Origin: SAR324 cluster bacterium
GTDB lineage: Bacteria > SAR324 > NAC60-12
Assembly: GCA_028282505.1 (NCBI GenBank)
Contig: JANQHV010000150.1
Span: 1-38,115, forward strand
DNA: 38,115 bases
Reading direction: 5' to 3'
Below, in pieces: positions 15,884-24,506 of this stretch (position 1 is the stretch's first letter; the number at the start of each line of letters is the position of its first letter). The notes beneath the pieces were generated by a model. The model was not told the DNA's origin. It worked only from the letters and a program-made list of their open reading frames with translations, and searched no databases. Position numbers and translations under genes: made by a program.

Positions 15884-15967
15884 AATTTCTTGCTAAGTTT
15901 TCGATATTCTGTTACCGATTAGCTAAATTCTGTCCCTGAATTGATAACCCTTTACGAGACATTGCTC

Positions 15968-16747
15968 ATGGATTCGACACTTTCTATTGTTGCTGATTTG
16001 ATTTGCAAAGCAAAGCAAATTTTATTCATTACGGGTGCTGGTATCTCTGCTGACTCTGGACTTCCCACTTATCGAGGCATTGGAGGACTATATAATGATA
16101 ACTATACTCAGGAAGGCATGCCTATCGAGGAAGCACTCAGTGGCCCTATGTTTTTAAGACGTCCTGAAATCACCTGGAAATACCTGTGGCAAATCGGAGC
16201 TGCCTGCCAAAATGCTTCTTTCAATCGGGCCCATGAAGTGATTGCCTCCATTGAACAGAAAAAGCCAAACTCCTGGGTATTGACCCAAAATATTGATGGT
16301 TTCCACCGTAGTGCTGGATCAAAAAATCTGATTGAAATCCATGGAGATGCTTTTGATCTTTATTGTATGGAATGTTCCAACCCCTATGATGCCCAACAAT
16401 TATTCGGTCAAGACGCAAACTCTCTCAATTTGCCTCCCCGCTGCTCTCAATGCAATGGAGTGATTCGTCCCAAAGTGGTTCTGTTTGGTGAGATGCTGCC
16501 AACCAAAGAAGTTGGCCTTTTGTATCAACTGGCAAACCTTCAACTGGACTTGGTGTTTACGATTGGCACTTCAGCAGTATTTCCTTATATTGTTGAACCC
16601 GTCATTCGGGCAAGCCGATCAGGCATTCCGACCGTTGAAGTCAATCCCAGTCAGACGGAAATTTCCAGTTACGTCGACCACCGTATTGAAATGGGAGCGG
16701 CAGCCGCCTTTGATCAGCTATGGAAAATGGTACAGGATAAAATCTAA
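15968..16747 (+). CDS. Sir2-family NAD-dependent protein deacylase
   Basis: A sirtuin of 259 residues: removes acyl groups from lysines using NAD+. Motifs in order are ITGAGISADSGLPTYRG (NAD binding), TQNIDGFHRSAG, the catalytic His in IEIHGDAFDLY, a zinc site of two Cys-x2-Cys pairs (CMEC and CSQC), VVLFGEMLP, and the GTSAVFPY NAD segment. ATG at 15968 is preferred to TTG at 15941 because the family starts a few residues before the first helix; neither has a strong ribosome site. It diverges from the sigma-54 regulator and ends 7 bases from the convergent double-STAS gene. The substrate cannot be inferred. Confidence 0.93.
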   Translation: MDSTLSIVADLICKAKQILFITGAGISADSGLPTYRGIGGLYNDNYTQEGMPIEEALSGPMFLRRPEITWKYLWQIGAACQNASFNRAHEVIASIEQKKPNSWVLTQNIDGFHRSAGSKNLIEIHGDAFDLYCMECSNPYDAQQLFGQDANSLNLPPRCSQCNGVIRPKVVLFGEMLPTKEVGLLYQLANLQLDLVFTIGTSAVFPYIVEPVIRASRSGIPTVEVNPSQTEISSYVDHRIEMGAAAAFDQLWKMVQDKI

Positions 16748-16754
16748 AATCAGT

Positions 16755-17462
16755 TCATACCTGCTTCTCTATTGGAAACAATTGATTCACACCGATGGCT
16801 CTCAACAATTCATAAATTGTTGGATTGCATCCAATGATTTTAAATTTTTTTCCCACTGCCTTGGTTCTCCGATAAACACCAAGCAGTACGCCAATGGATG
16901 CTGAATCAATCGTTTGGATCTTTTCTAAATCGAAGATAAGATCTGTCCAGGCGGTATTGGTTCCATGCTTTTCCTTAAAAACCTCAATTAATTCCTTGCG
17001 CATGGTGGCGACATTCGAAATATTTAAATCGACTTGAAGAGAGAAAAACCAGGATCCCTCTATATATTTGACAAGAAAAAATGAAGTTCGGGTTATATCT
17101 GGTTCCTTTTTCGTTTCCTTCTTCGGTTCCTCTACTTGATTGACCTGGAACACCTCGTACAAATTACACAGCCTCAATGTGTCACAAACGAATTCATTGC
17201 AATTAATCACACGAAACCCCTTTTTCTTTTTTGCGTATCGCTTGTATAAACTGACCAGGATCCCAATGCCGGAAGAATCCAACATATCCGATTGTTTCAT
17301 ATCCACTCGAATCTCTTTCCAATCTTGATCCTGATCCAGTTGTTCCAAAGCGGATTTCAGATCAAGCTTCACGGCAGAAAAATATTGACTGACCAGGTTG
17401 ATCATACACGATACTACCCAGGTATCTCCATTTTTGTGAACGATGATTCCCTTTGCAGCCAT
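16755..17462 (-). CDS. Two-domain STAS protein (intact + degenerate)
   Basis: 235 residues forming two STAS domains joined by a Lys/Glu linker (EEPKKETKKEPD). Domain 1 (about 1-108) has the intact loop MLDSSGIGILVSLYKR. Domain 2 (about 125-235) has TIDSASIGVLLGVYRR, where the second Ser of the DSSG site is Ala. This repeats, in one chain, the intact-then-degenerate order of the gene pair 12265-12603 / 11916-12257. ATG at 17462 is chosen because AAAGG lies at correct distance and the next 39 upstream codons look non-coding. The protein may act as an asymmetric adaptor with one switchable and one fixed binding face (inference). Confidence 0.9.
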   Translation of the reverse strand: MAAKGIIVHKNGDTWVVSCMINLVSQYFSAVKLDLKSALEQLDQDQDWKEIRVDMKQSDMLDSSGIGILVSLYKRYAKKKKGFRVINCNEFVCDTLRLCNLYEVFQVNQVEEPKKETKKEPDITRTSFFLVKYIEGSWFFSLQVDLNISNVATMRKELIEVFKEKHGTNTAWTDLIFDLEKIQTIDSASIGVLLGVYRRTKAVGKKFKIIGCNPTIYELLRAIGVNQLFPIEKQV

Positions 17463-17921
17463 AATTATCAACCTTTCATTGCTATATTTATGGTAAACTG
17501 TATTAATCCTTATTTTAATCGTAATCTTAAATCCTTTAATCTGGAGATTATGATTAGTGTCGGATGGGGTTTTGTACACTTTTTTGTTGAATACTCATAC
17601 TAAGTCATATAGGTTTTGACACAATTTTTGCAGAAAACGATGATTAATGCAAGAGACATGGAACATCGTTAATTTAATAGGAAAATTTATTTTCTTTCTG
17701 GTACATTAATTTTTTTCCAGTCTCAATAAACAATACTTCAGACAGTTTTTGGAGCCTGCGTGGCCCCGCTTGATTTTCAAGATTTAAAAGATTTTTAATA
17801 TTATAGTCCCCTAAATCTTCTTTGATCCTGATTTTATCAGCGTCCTATCAAATTGTATGAACTATTGAATAAAGAACAAACAACTCAGTCAATAAAAAGA
17901 ATTATACATAAAGGAGTGTTC
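17463..17921. other. Divergent intergenic region between two STAS genes
   Basis: 459 AT-rich bases between the starts of two divergent STAS genes, so it should hold promoters for both. A TTAATCGTAATCTTAAATC heptad-type tract lies at 17515-17535 and a sigma-54-like site at 17616-17632. No gene is seen. Confidence 0.6.
17616..17632 (+). promoter_or_regulatory. Sigma-54-like (or -35) element
   Basis: TTGACACAATTTTTGCA matches the -24/-12 consensus TTGGCAC-N5-TTGCA except that the -24 GG is GA. TTGACA is also a perfect sigma-70 -35 box, but no good -10 follows at 17 bp. It points towards the STAS gene at 17922, about 290 bases away. Confidence 0.3.
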
Positions 17922-18224
17922 ATGTGGAGCAGACAAAAATATGAAATGGTTCGCCTGGAACTATCCAGTTTGAATTTACAGAATGCTGGTTTTTTTAGAG
18001 AATTCATTGACGACATCATCACCGAGGGAAATGATCACATCATCATTGACCTTTCCAAATTAGAGTCAATTGGTAGTATTGGTATTGGCGTTCTTTTCTC
18101 TGTCCTGAAAAAAACCAAAGAGCTTGGTGGAGACTTACAAATAATCGGGGTCAACCAGCAAACTTTTGGCTTACTCAAAGTGGCAAAACTCGATAAAATA
18201 ACCACCATTCATGCCAGAGAATAA
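17922..18224 (+). CDS. STAS-domain protein, degenerate phosphosite
   Basis: A 100-residue STAS domain (MWSRQKYEMVRLELSSLNLQ start). The loop is SIGSIGIGVLFSVLKK: the Asp is Gly and the phosphorylatable second Ser is Ile, so classical Ser phosphorylation is not possible. Start at 17922 is decided by AAGGAGTGTTC directly upstream; ATG at 17853 is open but has no site. It diverges from the double-STAS gene and precedes the CBS-ligase fusion gene by about 110 bases on the same strand, so it may be cotranscribed with it. The sequence is the most divergent of the stand-alone STAS set. Confidence 0.88.
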   Translation: MWSRQKYEMVRLELSSLNLQNAGFFREFIDDIITEGNDHIIIDLSKLESIGSIGIGVLFSVLKKTKELGGDLQIIGVNQQTFGLLKVAKLDKITTIHARE

Positions 18225-18333
18225 TCACTCAAATGAACAAACCACAAAAGATTTCCTGGAAAAAATCCCCAGACATTGTTAAAGAAAAAGAACAATCCTT
18301 TAAAATTTCAATTGTTAGTGGGTAGCAATCAAT

Positions 18334-20688
18334 ATGGGCAGGCTGGATATTGAAAAATTTCATGATCCCGAACAGCATCGACTCTTCATGAAGCATCTGT
18401 TGCATGAGATGTCCGCTTTCGAGACAATGCTGGAGCATGGCATGATCGAATCGGACATTCGCAGGATTGGTGCTGAACAGGAAGTCTTCATTGTGGATCG
18501 TTCCCATCGCCCTTATTTACGTGCCTGCGAAATCCTGGAGGAAATCAAGGACCCACACTTCACCACAGAACTGGCTCAATTCAACCTGGAATTCAATCTG
18601 GACCCTGTCGTTTTTGAAGGAACCTGCCTCAGTCACTTGGAGCAGCAAATCTATCATTTGCTTGACAAGGCACGAACCATTGCGGCTCAGTATGATGCCG
18701 AGATTGTACTGGCAGGAATTTTACCAACGATCTGTCAGGCGGATTTAGATCTTTCCTGCATCACGCCCAAGCCCCGTTATTTTGCCTTGAACAATGCTGT
18801 CACTGAATTACGAGGCAGTTCTGAATACAAACTCCAATTGACCGGTTTGGATGAACTGCACCTCAAGCTCAACTCTGTGATGGCAGAAGCATGCAATAGC
18901 AGTTTCCAACTCCATTTTCAGGTCAGTTCACCAGAGTTTGCCCAATACTATAATATCGCCCAAACCATCACTGCACCGATTTTAGCCATTGCGGCCTACT
19001 CGCCTATACTTTTTGGAAGACGCCTATGGAAAGAAACCCGAATTGCTCTATTTCAGAATGTGGTGGATACTCGCAGTGTGGGCAATCAGTTGCGCAATCG
19101 AACCCACCGAGCCAGTTTTGGAAAAAAATGGGTGGATGATTCGATTCTGGAACTCCTCCGGGAAAATGCAGCTCAATTCCGCATCATGATCAGTACCGAA
19201 CTAGAAGAAGACAACCTGTTGGAAAAAATCAAACAGGGAATTCCTCCCCAATTTGCCGCATTACAATTGCACAACGGAACTATTTACCGTTGGAATCGTC
19301 CTTGTTATGGAATTTTAGACGGAAAACCTCATTTGCGCATTGAAAATCGAGTTTTGCCGGCAGGCCCGACTCCGCTGGATGAAATCGCCAATGCTGCGCT
19401 TTTTTTTGGAGCGATGTACGGCATAGCATCTGAATATCCCAATTTGACCAGCATCATGAAATTTGATGATGCCAAAGCCAATTTTTTTACAGCCGCCCAG
19501 CAAGGAACCAGTTCCCAGATTACCTGGATGCACCGCAAAATCTATCCTGTCAAGGAATTGATCCTCAAAGAGATTTTACCACTTGCCAAAGAAGGATTGC
19601 AAAAAGCTCATATTGTTTCAGCAGATATCGATCGTTATCTAGGAGTGATTGAAGAGCGGGTCTCCCAGGAAAAAAACGGAGCCATCTGGCTGCTCAGTTC
19701 CATTTTGAAATTTCAGAAACAAACCACCCCCGATCAGATCATGAGGTCCCTTGTGGCCACTTCGATCAAACGGGAAAAAGAAAGAAAACCTGTCCATCAA
19801 TGGCCCCTGCCGGAACTGGAAGATCTGGGCAGGTGGGAAAACGCCTCTTCCCATGTAGAACACATCATGTTCACGGACTTGTACACCGTTCATCCCGAAG
19901 AATTACTGAGCCTCGTAGCCAAACTGGTGGAATGGCACCATATCCGGGATATTCCTGTTGAAGACCAATTCGGACAGTTGGTGGGAGTGGTTCGATACAG
20001 CACCATGCTCTCTTACTTCCTTCAACATTCCTTCCAGGACAATGAACAGCTCATTCCAGTTAAAGAAATTATGGAAAAAGCTCCATTCACTCTCCAACCG
20101 GATACTCCTACCATCGATGCCATCCATTCCATGATCGAAAGAAAAGACACCACCATTCCTGTGGTCACCAATCAACATTTAGTGGGCATGCTCCTGGACA
20201 ATGGATTCAGTTATATTCTGGGACAAATCTTCAAAGAGCAGCTTCGTGGGAAAAATGAGCAAGATTTATCAACTTTCCTGCCAGACTTGACAGTCGAACA
20301 AATGATGAACCAGGAATGCTGTCTTATAGATCCTGAGATGTCGGTTGGTCTAGTCGCAGAAAAAATGATCCGTGACTCTCATTCTTATGTGTTTGTAACC
20401 AATCCTCAGCATGAATTGCAAGGAGCAGTTTCTTACCGGATTATTTTGCGACATGTGATCGATCTGTCTGACCCCTATTCGACTTCTATTGGACAGATTA
20501 TGAAAAAAGATCTGATCACCACTCAGCCTGATGTTTCTGTCCTTTCCGCCATTGCTTTGATGCTGGAGAAAAAAATTGGCTGCCTTCCTGTGATAGCAGG
20601 AAAACAGCTACTTGGGATGTTGACCGAACACGACCTGGGGAAACTGGTGCACTCTCTCCTGGTTGAAGCCTTTCCTGACAAGCTTTAA
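18334..20688 (+). CDS. GCS2-type glutamate-cysteine ligase-like enzyme fused to four CBS domains
   Basis: 784 residues. The N-terminal part (about 1-440) belongs to the GCS2 / carboxylate-amine ligase family (YbdK-like). RRIGAEQEVFIVD, ELAQFNLEFNLDP and VVDTRSVGNQLRNR are recognisable ATP/substrate-site segments. Such enzymes form gamma-glutamyl or related amide bonds; the exact substrate is uncertain. The C-terminal part holds four CBS motifs starting near residues 510, 574, 653 and 718 (for example IGQIMKKDLITTQPDVSV). Paired as two Bateman modules, these usually sense adenine nucleotides. ATP-state control of the ligase is therefore a reasonable inference. The ribosome site is weak. The gene follows a STAS gene by 109 bases. 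Confidence 0.88.
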   Translation: MGRLDIEKFHDPEQHRLFMKHLLHEMSAFETMLEHGMIESDIRRIGAEQEVFIVDRSHRPYLRACEILEEIKDPHFTTELAQFNLEFNLDPVVFEGTCLSHLEQQIYHLLDKARTIAAQYDAEIVLAGILPTICQADLDLSCITPKPRYFALNNAVTELRGSSEYKLQLTGLDELHLKLNSVMAEACNSSFQLHFQVSSPEFAQYYNIAQTITAPILAIAAYSPILFGRRLWKETRIALFQNVVDTRSVGNQLRNRTHRASFGKKWVDDSILELLRENAAQFRIMISTELEEDNLLEKIKQGIPPQFAALQLHNGTIYRWNRPCYGILDGKPHLRIENRVLPAGPTPLDEIANAALFFGAMYGIASEYPNLTSIMKFDDAKANFFTAAQQGTSSQITWMHRKIYPVKELILKEILPLAKEGLQKAHIVSADIDRYLGVIEERVSQEKNGAIWLLSSILKFQKQTTPDQIMRSLVATSIKREKERKPVHQWPLPELEDLGRWENASSHVEHIMFTDLYTVHPEELLSLVAKLVEWHHIRDIPVEDQFGQLVGVVRYSTMLSYFLQHSFQDNEQLIPVKEIMEKAPFTLQPDTPTIDAIHSMIERKDTTIPVVTNQHLVGMLLDNGFSYILGQIFKEQLRGKNEQDLSTFLPDLTVEQMMNQECCLIDPEMSVGLVAEKMIRDSHSYVFVTNPQHELQGAVSYRIILRHVIDLSDPYSTSIGQIMKKDLITTQPDVSVLSAIALMLEKKIGCLPVIAGKQLLGMLTEHDLGKLVHSLLVEAFPDKL

Positions 20689-20767
20689 TAATTTTGAAAA
20701 AAACACTCTTGTTTGATCATCGCTTCCAGGTCATTTTTTAATTCTTCGATTTCTAAAAGAAGGATAT

Positions 20768-21934
20768 TCAACGAAAGGCTGGTATGCCAGTCACTTCATT
20801 GCCAATAATCAAGCGGTGGATATCCTCAGTCCCTTCGTAGGTATTTACCGTTTCGAGGTTCAGTAAATGACGGATGACGGGGTACTCATCAATGATTCCA
20901 TTGGCCCCGAGCATGTCTCTGGCATCTCTTGCACAATCTAGGGCCATGCGGACATTGTTCATTTTCCCTAAAGAAACCTGGTGGGGTTGCAGACGTTTTT
21001 GCTCTTTCAAACGACTAAGCTGTAAGGCAAGCAACTGGGCTTTTGAGATTTCCTGAACCATCTTAGCCAGCTTGACCTGAATCAGTTGATAGGCAGCAAG
21101 CGGTTTGTCAAACATAATCCGGTTTTTGGTATAATCCAGGGCAGTGTGGTAGACCGCATTAGCTGCGCCAATGGCTCCCCAGGCAATGCCATACCTCGCT
21201 TGAGTCAGGCAGGAAAGAGGGCCTTTCATGCCTACTGCATGAGGAAGGATGGCTTCTTCAGGAACAATACAATCTTCGAAATGCAACTCCGAGGTAACAC
21301 TGACACGTAAAGAAAACTTTCCTTTCATCAGACTGCTGCTGAAGCCCTTTGTACCTTTTTCCACAATAAATCCTCGTACTTTCCCGTCCAGCCTTGCCCA
21401 GACAAGGGCAATGTCTGCCATATTGCCATTGGTGATCCACATTTTGTTGCCGTTGAGACAATATCCGTCAGACACCTTTTCTGCTTTGGTGAGCATTCCC
21501 GATGGGTTGGAACCATAATCAGGTTCTGTCAATCCAAAGCAGCCAATCAATTCTCCTGTAGCCAATCTGGGCAAATATTTTTCTTTTTGTGCTTCTGAAC
21601 CATAGGTGTGAATGGGCCACATCACCAGGGCTCCCTGTACCGAACAGAAGGAGCGAATGCCAGAATCTCCTCTTTCTAACTCTTGCATCAATAAACCATA
21701 CTGGACTTCACCCAGACCAGCACAACCATATCCATGCAGGTTGGCTCCATAAAACCCCATCTTGGCAAATTCTGGAATCAGGTGTTCTGGAAAGGTTTCC
21801 GTTCGATGTGCTTCCTGGAGAACAGGCAGTACTTGTTTTGTCACAAAATCACGTACTGTCTGGCGGGTGAGCAGTTCTTCTTCACTCAATAACGAGTCAA
21901 TATCTATGTAGTTGAGAGATTCATAGGGGGACAT
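20768..21934 (-). CDS. gcdH: Glutaryl-CoA dehydrogenase
   Basis: FAD-dependent acyl-CoA dehydrogenase, 388 residues. It oxidises and decarboxylates glutaryl-CoA to crotonyl-CoA in lysine, tryptophan or aromatic degradation. The GCDH-type signature SVQGALVMWPIHTYGSEAQ is present, as are FGLTEPDYGSNPSGM, KMWITNG and the C-terminal ETVNTYEGTEDIH, whose Glu is the catalytic base. The QVSLGKMNNVRMALDCARDARDMLG region is typical. AGGAG precedes the ATG. It starts 17 bases after the stop of an unrelated orphan gene (21952-23205), so they share a transcript. No other lysine or benzoyl-CoA pathway genes lie nearby. Confidence 0.94.
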   Translation of the reverse strand: MSPYESLNYIDIDSLLSEEELLTRQTVRDFVTKQVLPVLQEAHRTETFPEHLIPEFAKMGFYGANLHGYGCAGLGEVQYGLLMQELERGDSGIRSFCSVQGALVMWPIHTYGSEAQKEKYLPRLATGELIGCFGLTEPDYGSNPSGMLTKAEKVSDGYCLNGNKMWITNGNMADIALVWARLDGKVRGFIVEKGTKGFSSSLMKGKFSLRVSVTSELHFEDCIVPEEAILPHAVGMKGPLSCLTQARYGIAWGAIGAANAVYHTALDYTKNRIMFDKPLAAYQLIQVKLAKMVQEISKAQLLALQLSRLKEQKRLQPHQVSLGKMNNVRMALDCARDARDMLGANGIIDEYPVIRHLLNLETVNTYEGTEDIHRLIIGNEVTGIPAFR

Positions 21935-21951
21935 TTGTTTTCTCCTGTTGC

Positions 21952-23205
21952 TTAAGAATCAGCCGCTTTGTTAAAACTTTCCGTCAAGCGTTCTACAGAA
22001 ACCTGGAAAGATTGATGGGCTTCTTCCTGTTTTTCATCCTTTGGCGCTTTGCTTGACAATTCAGTACGTACCTTCTGCAGGCAATCCTGGGGTTTGTCAA
22101 AAACCTGTGCTTTTTTCTCATGTTTCAGGTGCGGTTGAAAAAAAATCACATCATAACAGTATTGTGCAAAGCCAATGAGCATGCTCATCTCTAAAGAATC
22201 CATGTTATTTTTACCCATAATTGGATTGATCAACTCTTCAAACTTTCCAAGCAGGCTGAGTAGGTTATCAGTGGCAATTTGTTTGCCACTGTTCATCATC
22301 TGGAACAGGCGGATTCTTTGCAGTTCAATAGCGGCTTGTCTGCTGAATTCCGGGCTTTTTTTCAAGCCAGATGTGAATTTGATGTGCTCTCCCAGCCTCT
22401 TTTGGAGTGGAAGCACATGGGAAGCTCCAATGGATAAGGTCGGAATCACCTTAGCGATGATACTTCGAAAGTGTTCATTGGAGAGGGCTGTATCTTTCAT
22501 GGTGGTATCAAATAATTTGTCAGCAGGTACTTTCAGGGCGAGCAAGGCATTGATCTTAGATTTCGTGTTGTTGGTTGTGGCAGGGATCGCATACTTCAAA
22601 TACTCGCAAAGACCAATATCGGTCGCAAATTTCCTGGAGAACGTGGCCGTTTCCGATAAGTGCTTGGTACATTCCGGTTCTTTGAGGCTGGCGTTATAAA
22701 ATTGACACAATTTATGAGTGGATTCTACCGTTTTTAATTTGATTTGAGCAATCCAGTTGACAATGTTAGTACTCAAAAAACCAGCTTCTATTAAAAAATA
22801 GAGTTGCAATAGCAGTTGATTATATTGCTCAATAGCACCTTTGAGTGCCATAGCGTCTCGTGGGGGAGTGATATAATTCATGCATTGCTGGATGGCAGCC
22901 TGCCGGTTGCTGATTTTTTTATCCAAAATCTCACTTTTACTGCCATCAATATTATTTTTGATTGCCTCTGTTTTAGCGCCTGTATTGAGCAGGCTCTTTC
23001 CATTGCAAATCGGATCATTTTGTGCAATGTTTCGTACTTTTTTGCCAGAGACATCAAACAGGCCTCCCTTGGTTTTCCAGGCGTCATAAATTTTATCTGC
23101 TGCCTTTTGGGCTTGTTCTACCAGTTCCTTCTCTGTTTGCATGAAAGGTGTGTAGTCAATGATTTGTCGTGCAACCGCCTGGTAGTCGTAATTTTCTTTC
23201 CCCAT
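21952..23205 (-). CDS. Orphan helical protein (417 aa)
   Basis: Not recognised. Predominantly helical, with no signal peptide or convincing membrane helix. Features include an N-terminal amphipathic segment (VEQAQKAADKIYDAWK), a Leu-rich helix (IEQYNQLLLQLYFLIEAG) near residue 135 and a Lys/Glu-rich tail after about 380. The Leu-rich helix faintly resembles YNDSLDLLLQMVFHYYG in the 982-residue orphan at 7482-10430, but this is too weak to claim homology. AAAAGGATAT precedes the ATG. It shares an operon with gcdH and is divergent from the orphan at 23643. A metabolic link with gcdH cannot be read from the sequence. Confidence 0.78.
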   Translation of the reverse strand: MGKENYDYQAVARQIIDYTPFMQTEKELVEQAQKAADKIYDAWKTKGGLFDVSGKKVRNIAQNDPICNGKSLLNTGAKTEAIKNNIDGSKSEILDKKISNRQAAIQQCMNYITPPRDAMALKGAIEQYNQLLLQLYFLIEAGFLSTNIVNWIAQIKLKTVESTHKLCQFYNASLKEPECTKHLSETATFSRKFATDIGLCEYLKYAIPATTNNTKSKINALLALKVPADKLFDTTMKDTALSNEHFRSIIAKVIPTLSIGASHVLPLQKRLGEHIKFTSGLKKSPEFSRQAAIELQRIRLFQMMNSGKQIATDNLLSLLGKFEELINPIMGKNNMDSLEMSMLIGFAQYCYDVIFFQPHLKHEKKAQVFDKPQDCLQKVRTELSSKAPKDEKQEEAHQSFQVSVERLTESFNKAADS

Positions 23206-23393
23206 ATATCCTTTTTATTGTTGATCATTTGTCAGTATTTTTCTCTTTTCTCTTTTCAATTGCCATAAATTTTTGAAAATTTCTAATCTATTTTTACATA
23301 AGAGAATTCTTGTGGCAGAAGAATTTTTATTTTTTCCCATAAGACATGCCTTATTTTGCATAAGAATTCTACCCTAAAATGGCTATTTTTATG

Positions 23394-23410
23394 TTGGCAT
23401 ACTTTAAGCA
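23394..23410 (+). promoter_or_regulatory. Sigma-54-like -24/-12 site
   Basis: TTGGCATACTTTAAGCA has the invariant GG (23396-23397) and GC (23408-23409) separated by exactly 10 bases and a perfect TTGGCA. The -12 half is AAGCA rather than TTGCA. It points towards the orphan gene at 23643, with the MITE-like element between them. Confidence 0.35.
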
Positions 23411-23441
23411 GATTGTCTTGGAAAGAATGACAGAATTTTAG

Positions 23442-23600
23442 AATCTGTTTGGAAAAAATGGTTCGTGGCGAAAAATCGATCTCGTTGTGCGGATTTTTGA
23501 GAAAAGTTAAGTCGAATCGCCAGCCTATTTAACAAAAATCTTCTCAAAACAGACGCCAACGAGAGGGCTTTGCAGCAGAATCAGGTTTTTCAAACAGGTT
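23442..23600 (+). mobile_element. 159-bp MITE-like element, copy A
   Basis: Starts AATCTGTTTGG and ends TTTTTCAAACAGGTT, so the ends are imperfect terminal inverted repeats (about 15 bp). It is the same length as copy B at 33769-33927 and aligns to it without gaps, including CGAAAAATCGATCTCGTTG and TTCTCAAAACAGACGCCAA. No coding capacity. Non-autonomous transposable element is the best description; no matching transposase is in the window. Confidence 0.75.
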
Positions 23601-23642
23601 TTCAGAATATGGAGATTCGCAACACCATGAAAAAAGGGATAT

Positions 23643-24305
23643 ATGTTTGGTTTGAAGAAAAAAAAACAATATTCATACAGTTATGAACATTCAACAAAAC
23701 GCAATGATTGGGAAAATGCATTGGAGGAACTATTGGTAGAAGTCGTCTGCCCAGCAAGATGCGGAGTGGCCATCATTTCCAACACCTCCAAAACCAGTAG
23801 CGACGACGCAGTTGGTGAAAATTTTGGAAAGCTCAATTTTCGGATCAAAAATCAATTGCCTCCTGCGTTATCCAAACAAATCCGGAGTCTGAGCACTCAA
23901 CAATTTGCTCAGATATTTGCCGCCCAAGATAAATTGAAACCTGTGATTTTTGACTGCTACAAGATGAAGAATTTGGGCTTACCCAACAACACTCTGGTGT
24001 ATTTTATTGAACAAAATCATAAAAAAGCCTTGGTTGTTTTTGCCCCTCCTATTTTGCAAAGAGAACTGATCCGTCTGGTACAAAGGATCAGTGATATCCT
24101 AAAAAGACCGGAGAAAGTGATCAAAGAAGTCAAGACTCCTGTTCCTGGATACATTCCTGTGCATCAGTATGCTACTACCAACTTGAAACTATTGAAAGAC
24201 CGGTTAAACTATCTGGATGGAAGAGAGCATCTCAATCCCAGGGAACTCCTGGAAATTCAGGATCTTGAAAAATTCATTATTACAAAAATGAGTGACTATT
24301 TCTAA
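23643..24305 (+). CDS. Orphan protein (220 aa)
   Basis: Not recognised. It has a basic, aromatic N-terminus (MFGLKKKKQYSYSYEHSTKR), then a mixed alpha/beta core. Strands such as RCGVAIISNT and KALVVFAPPI enclose the core, and a C-terminal helix pair has YLDGREHLNPRELLEIQDLE. No signal peptide or membrane segment. Start at 23643 has AAGGG upstream at short spacing. It is followed at 24376 by a 12-bp hairpin and then the radical SAM gene. The alternating strand-helix core could be a GAF- or Roadblock-like small domain, but that is only a guess from pattern. Confidence 0.75.
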   Translation: MFGLKKKKQYSYSYEHSTKRNDWENALEELLVEVVCPARCGVAIISNTSKTSSDDAVGENFGKLNFRIKNQLPPALSKQIRSLSTQQFAQIFAAQDKLKPVIFDCYKMKNLGLPNNTLVYFIEQNHKKALVVFAPPILQRELIRLVQRISDILKRPEKVIKEVKTPVPGYIPVHQYATTNLKLLKDRLNYLDGREHLNPRELLEIQDLEKFIITKMSDYF

Positions 24306-24375
24306 ACCTTTGGTTTTTCTCCACAGTCGTATACCTTCTATTGAGTTTCTCTATTTCCTCATCTACCACTCCTGA

Positions 24376-24406
24376 CACCTGGATGATTTTTCATATCATC
24401 CAGGTG
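24376..24406. terminator. Strong 12-bp hairpin
   Basis: CACCTGGATGAT (24376-24387), 7-base loop, ATCATCCAGGTG (24395-24406), perfectly paired. There is no T-run after it (GGCTCC), so it is either a Rho-assisted terminator for the orphan at 23643-24305 or a processing/regulatory hairpin ahead of the radical SAM gene. Confidence 0.55.
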
Positions 24407-24506
24407 GCTCCTCGACTAAGTATATCTTCGGATAACAAAAATTGAAAAATTGTGCTAATAAATTCTGTTTGACCACAATGAGGGAATCTTATTTAGAGAA
24501 GACTGT

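Larger units (their letters stand above)
23206..23642. other. Divergent intergenic region with MITE-like element
   Basis: 437 bases between two divergent orphan genes. It holds a sigma-54-like site (23394-23410) and a full 159-bp MITE-like element (23442-23600). The element lies only 42 bases from the start at 23643, so it may supply or disturb regulatory sequence. No gene is seen. Confidence 0.6.
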
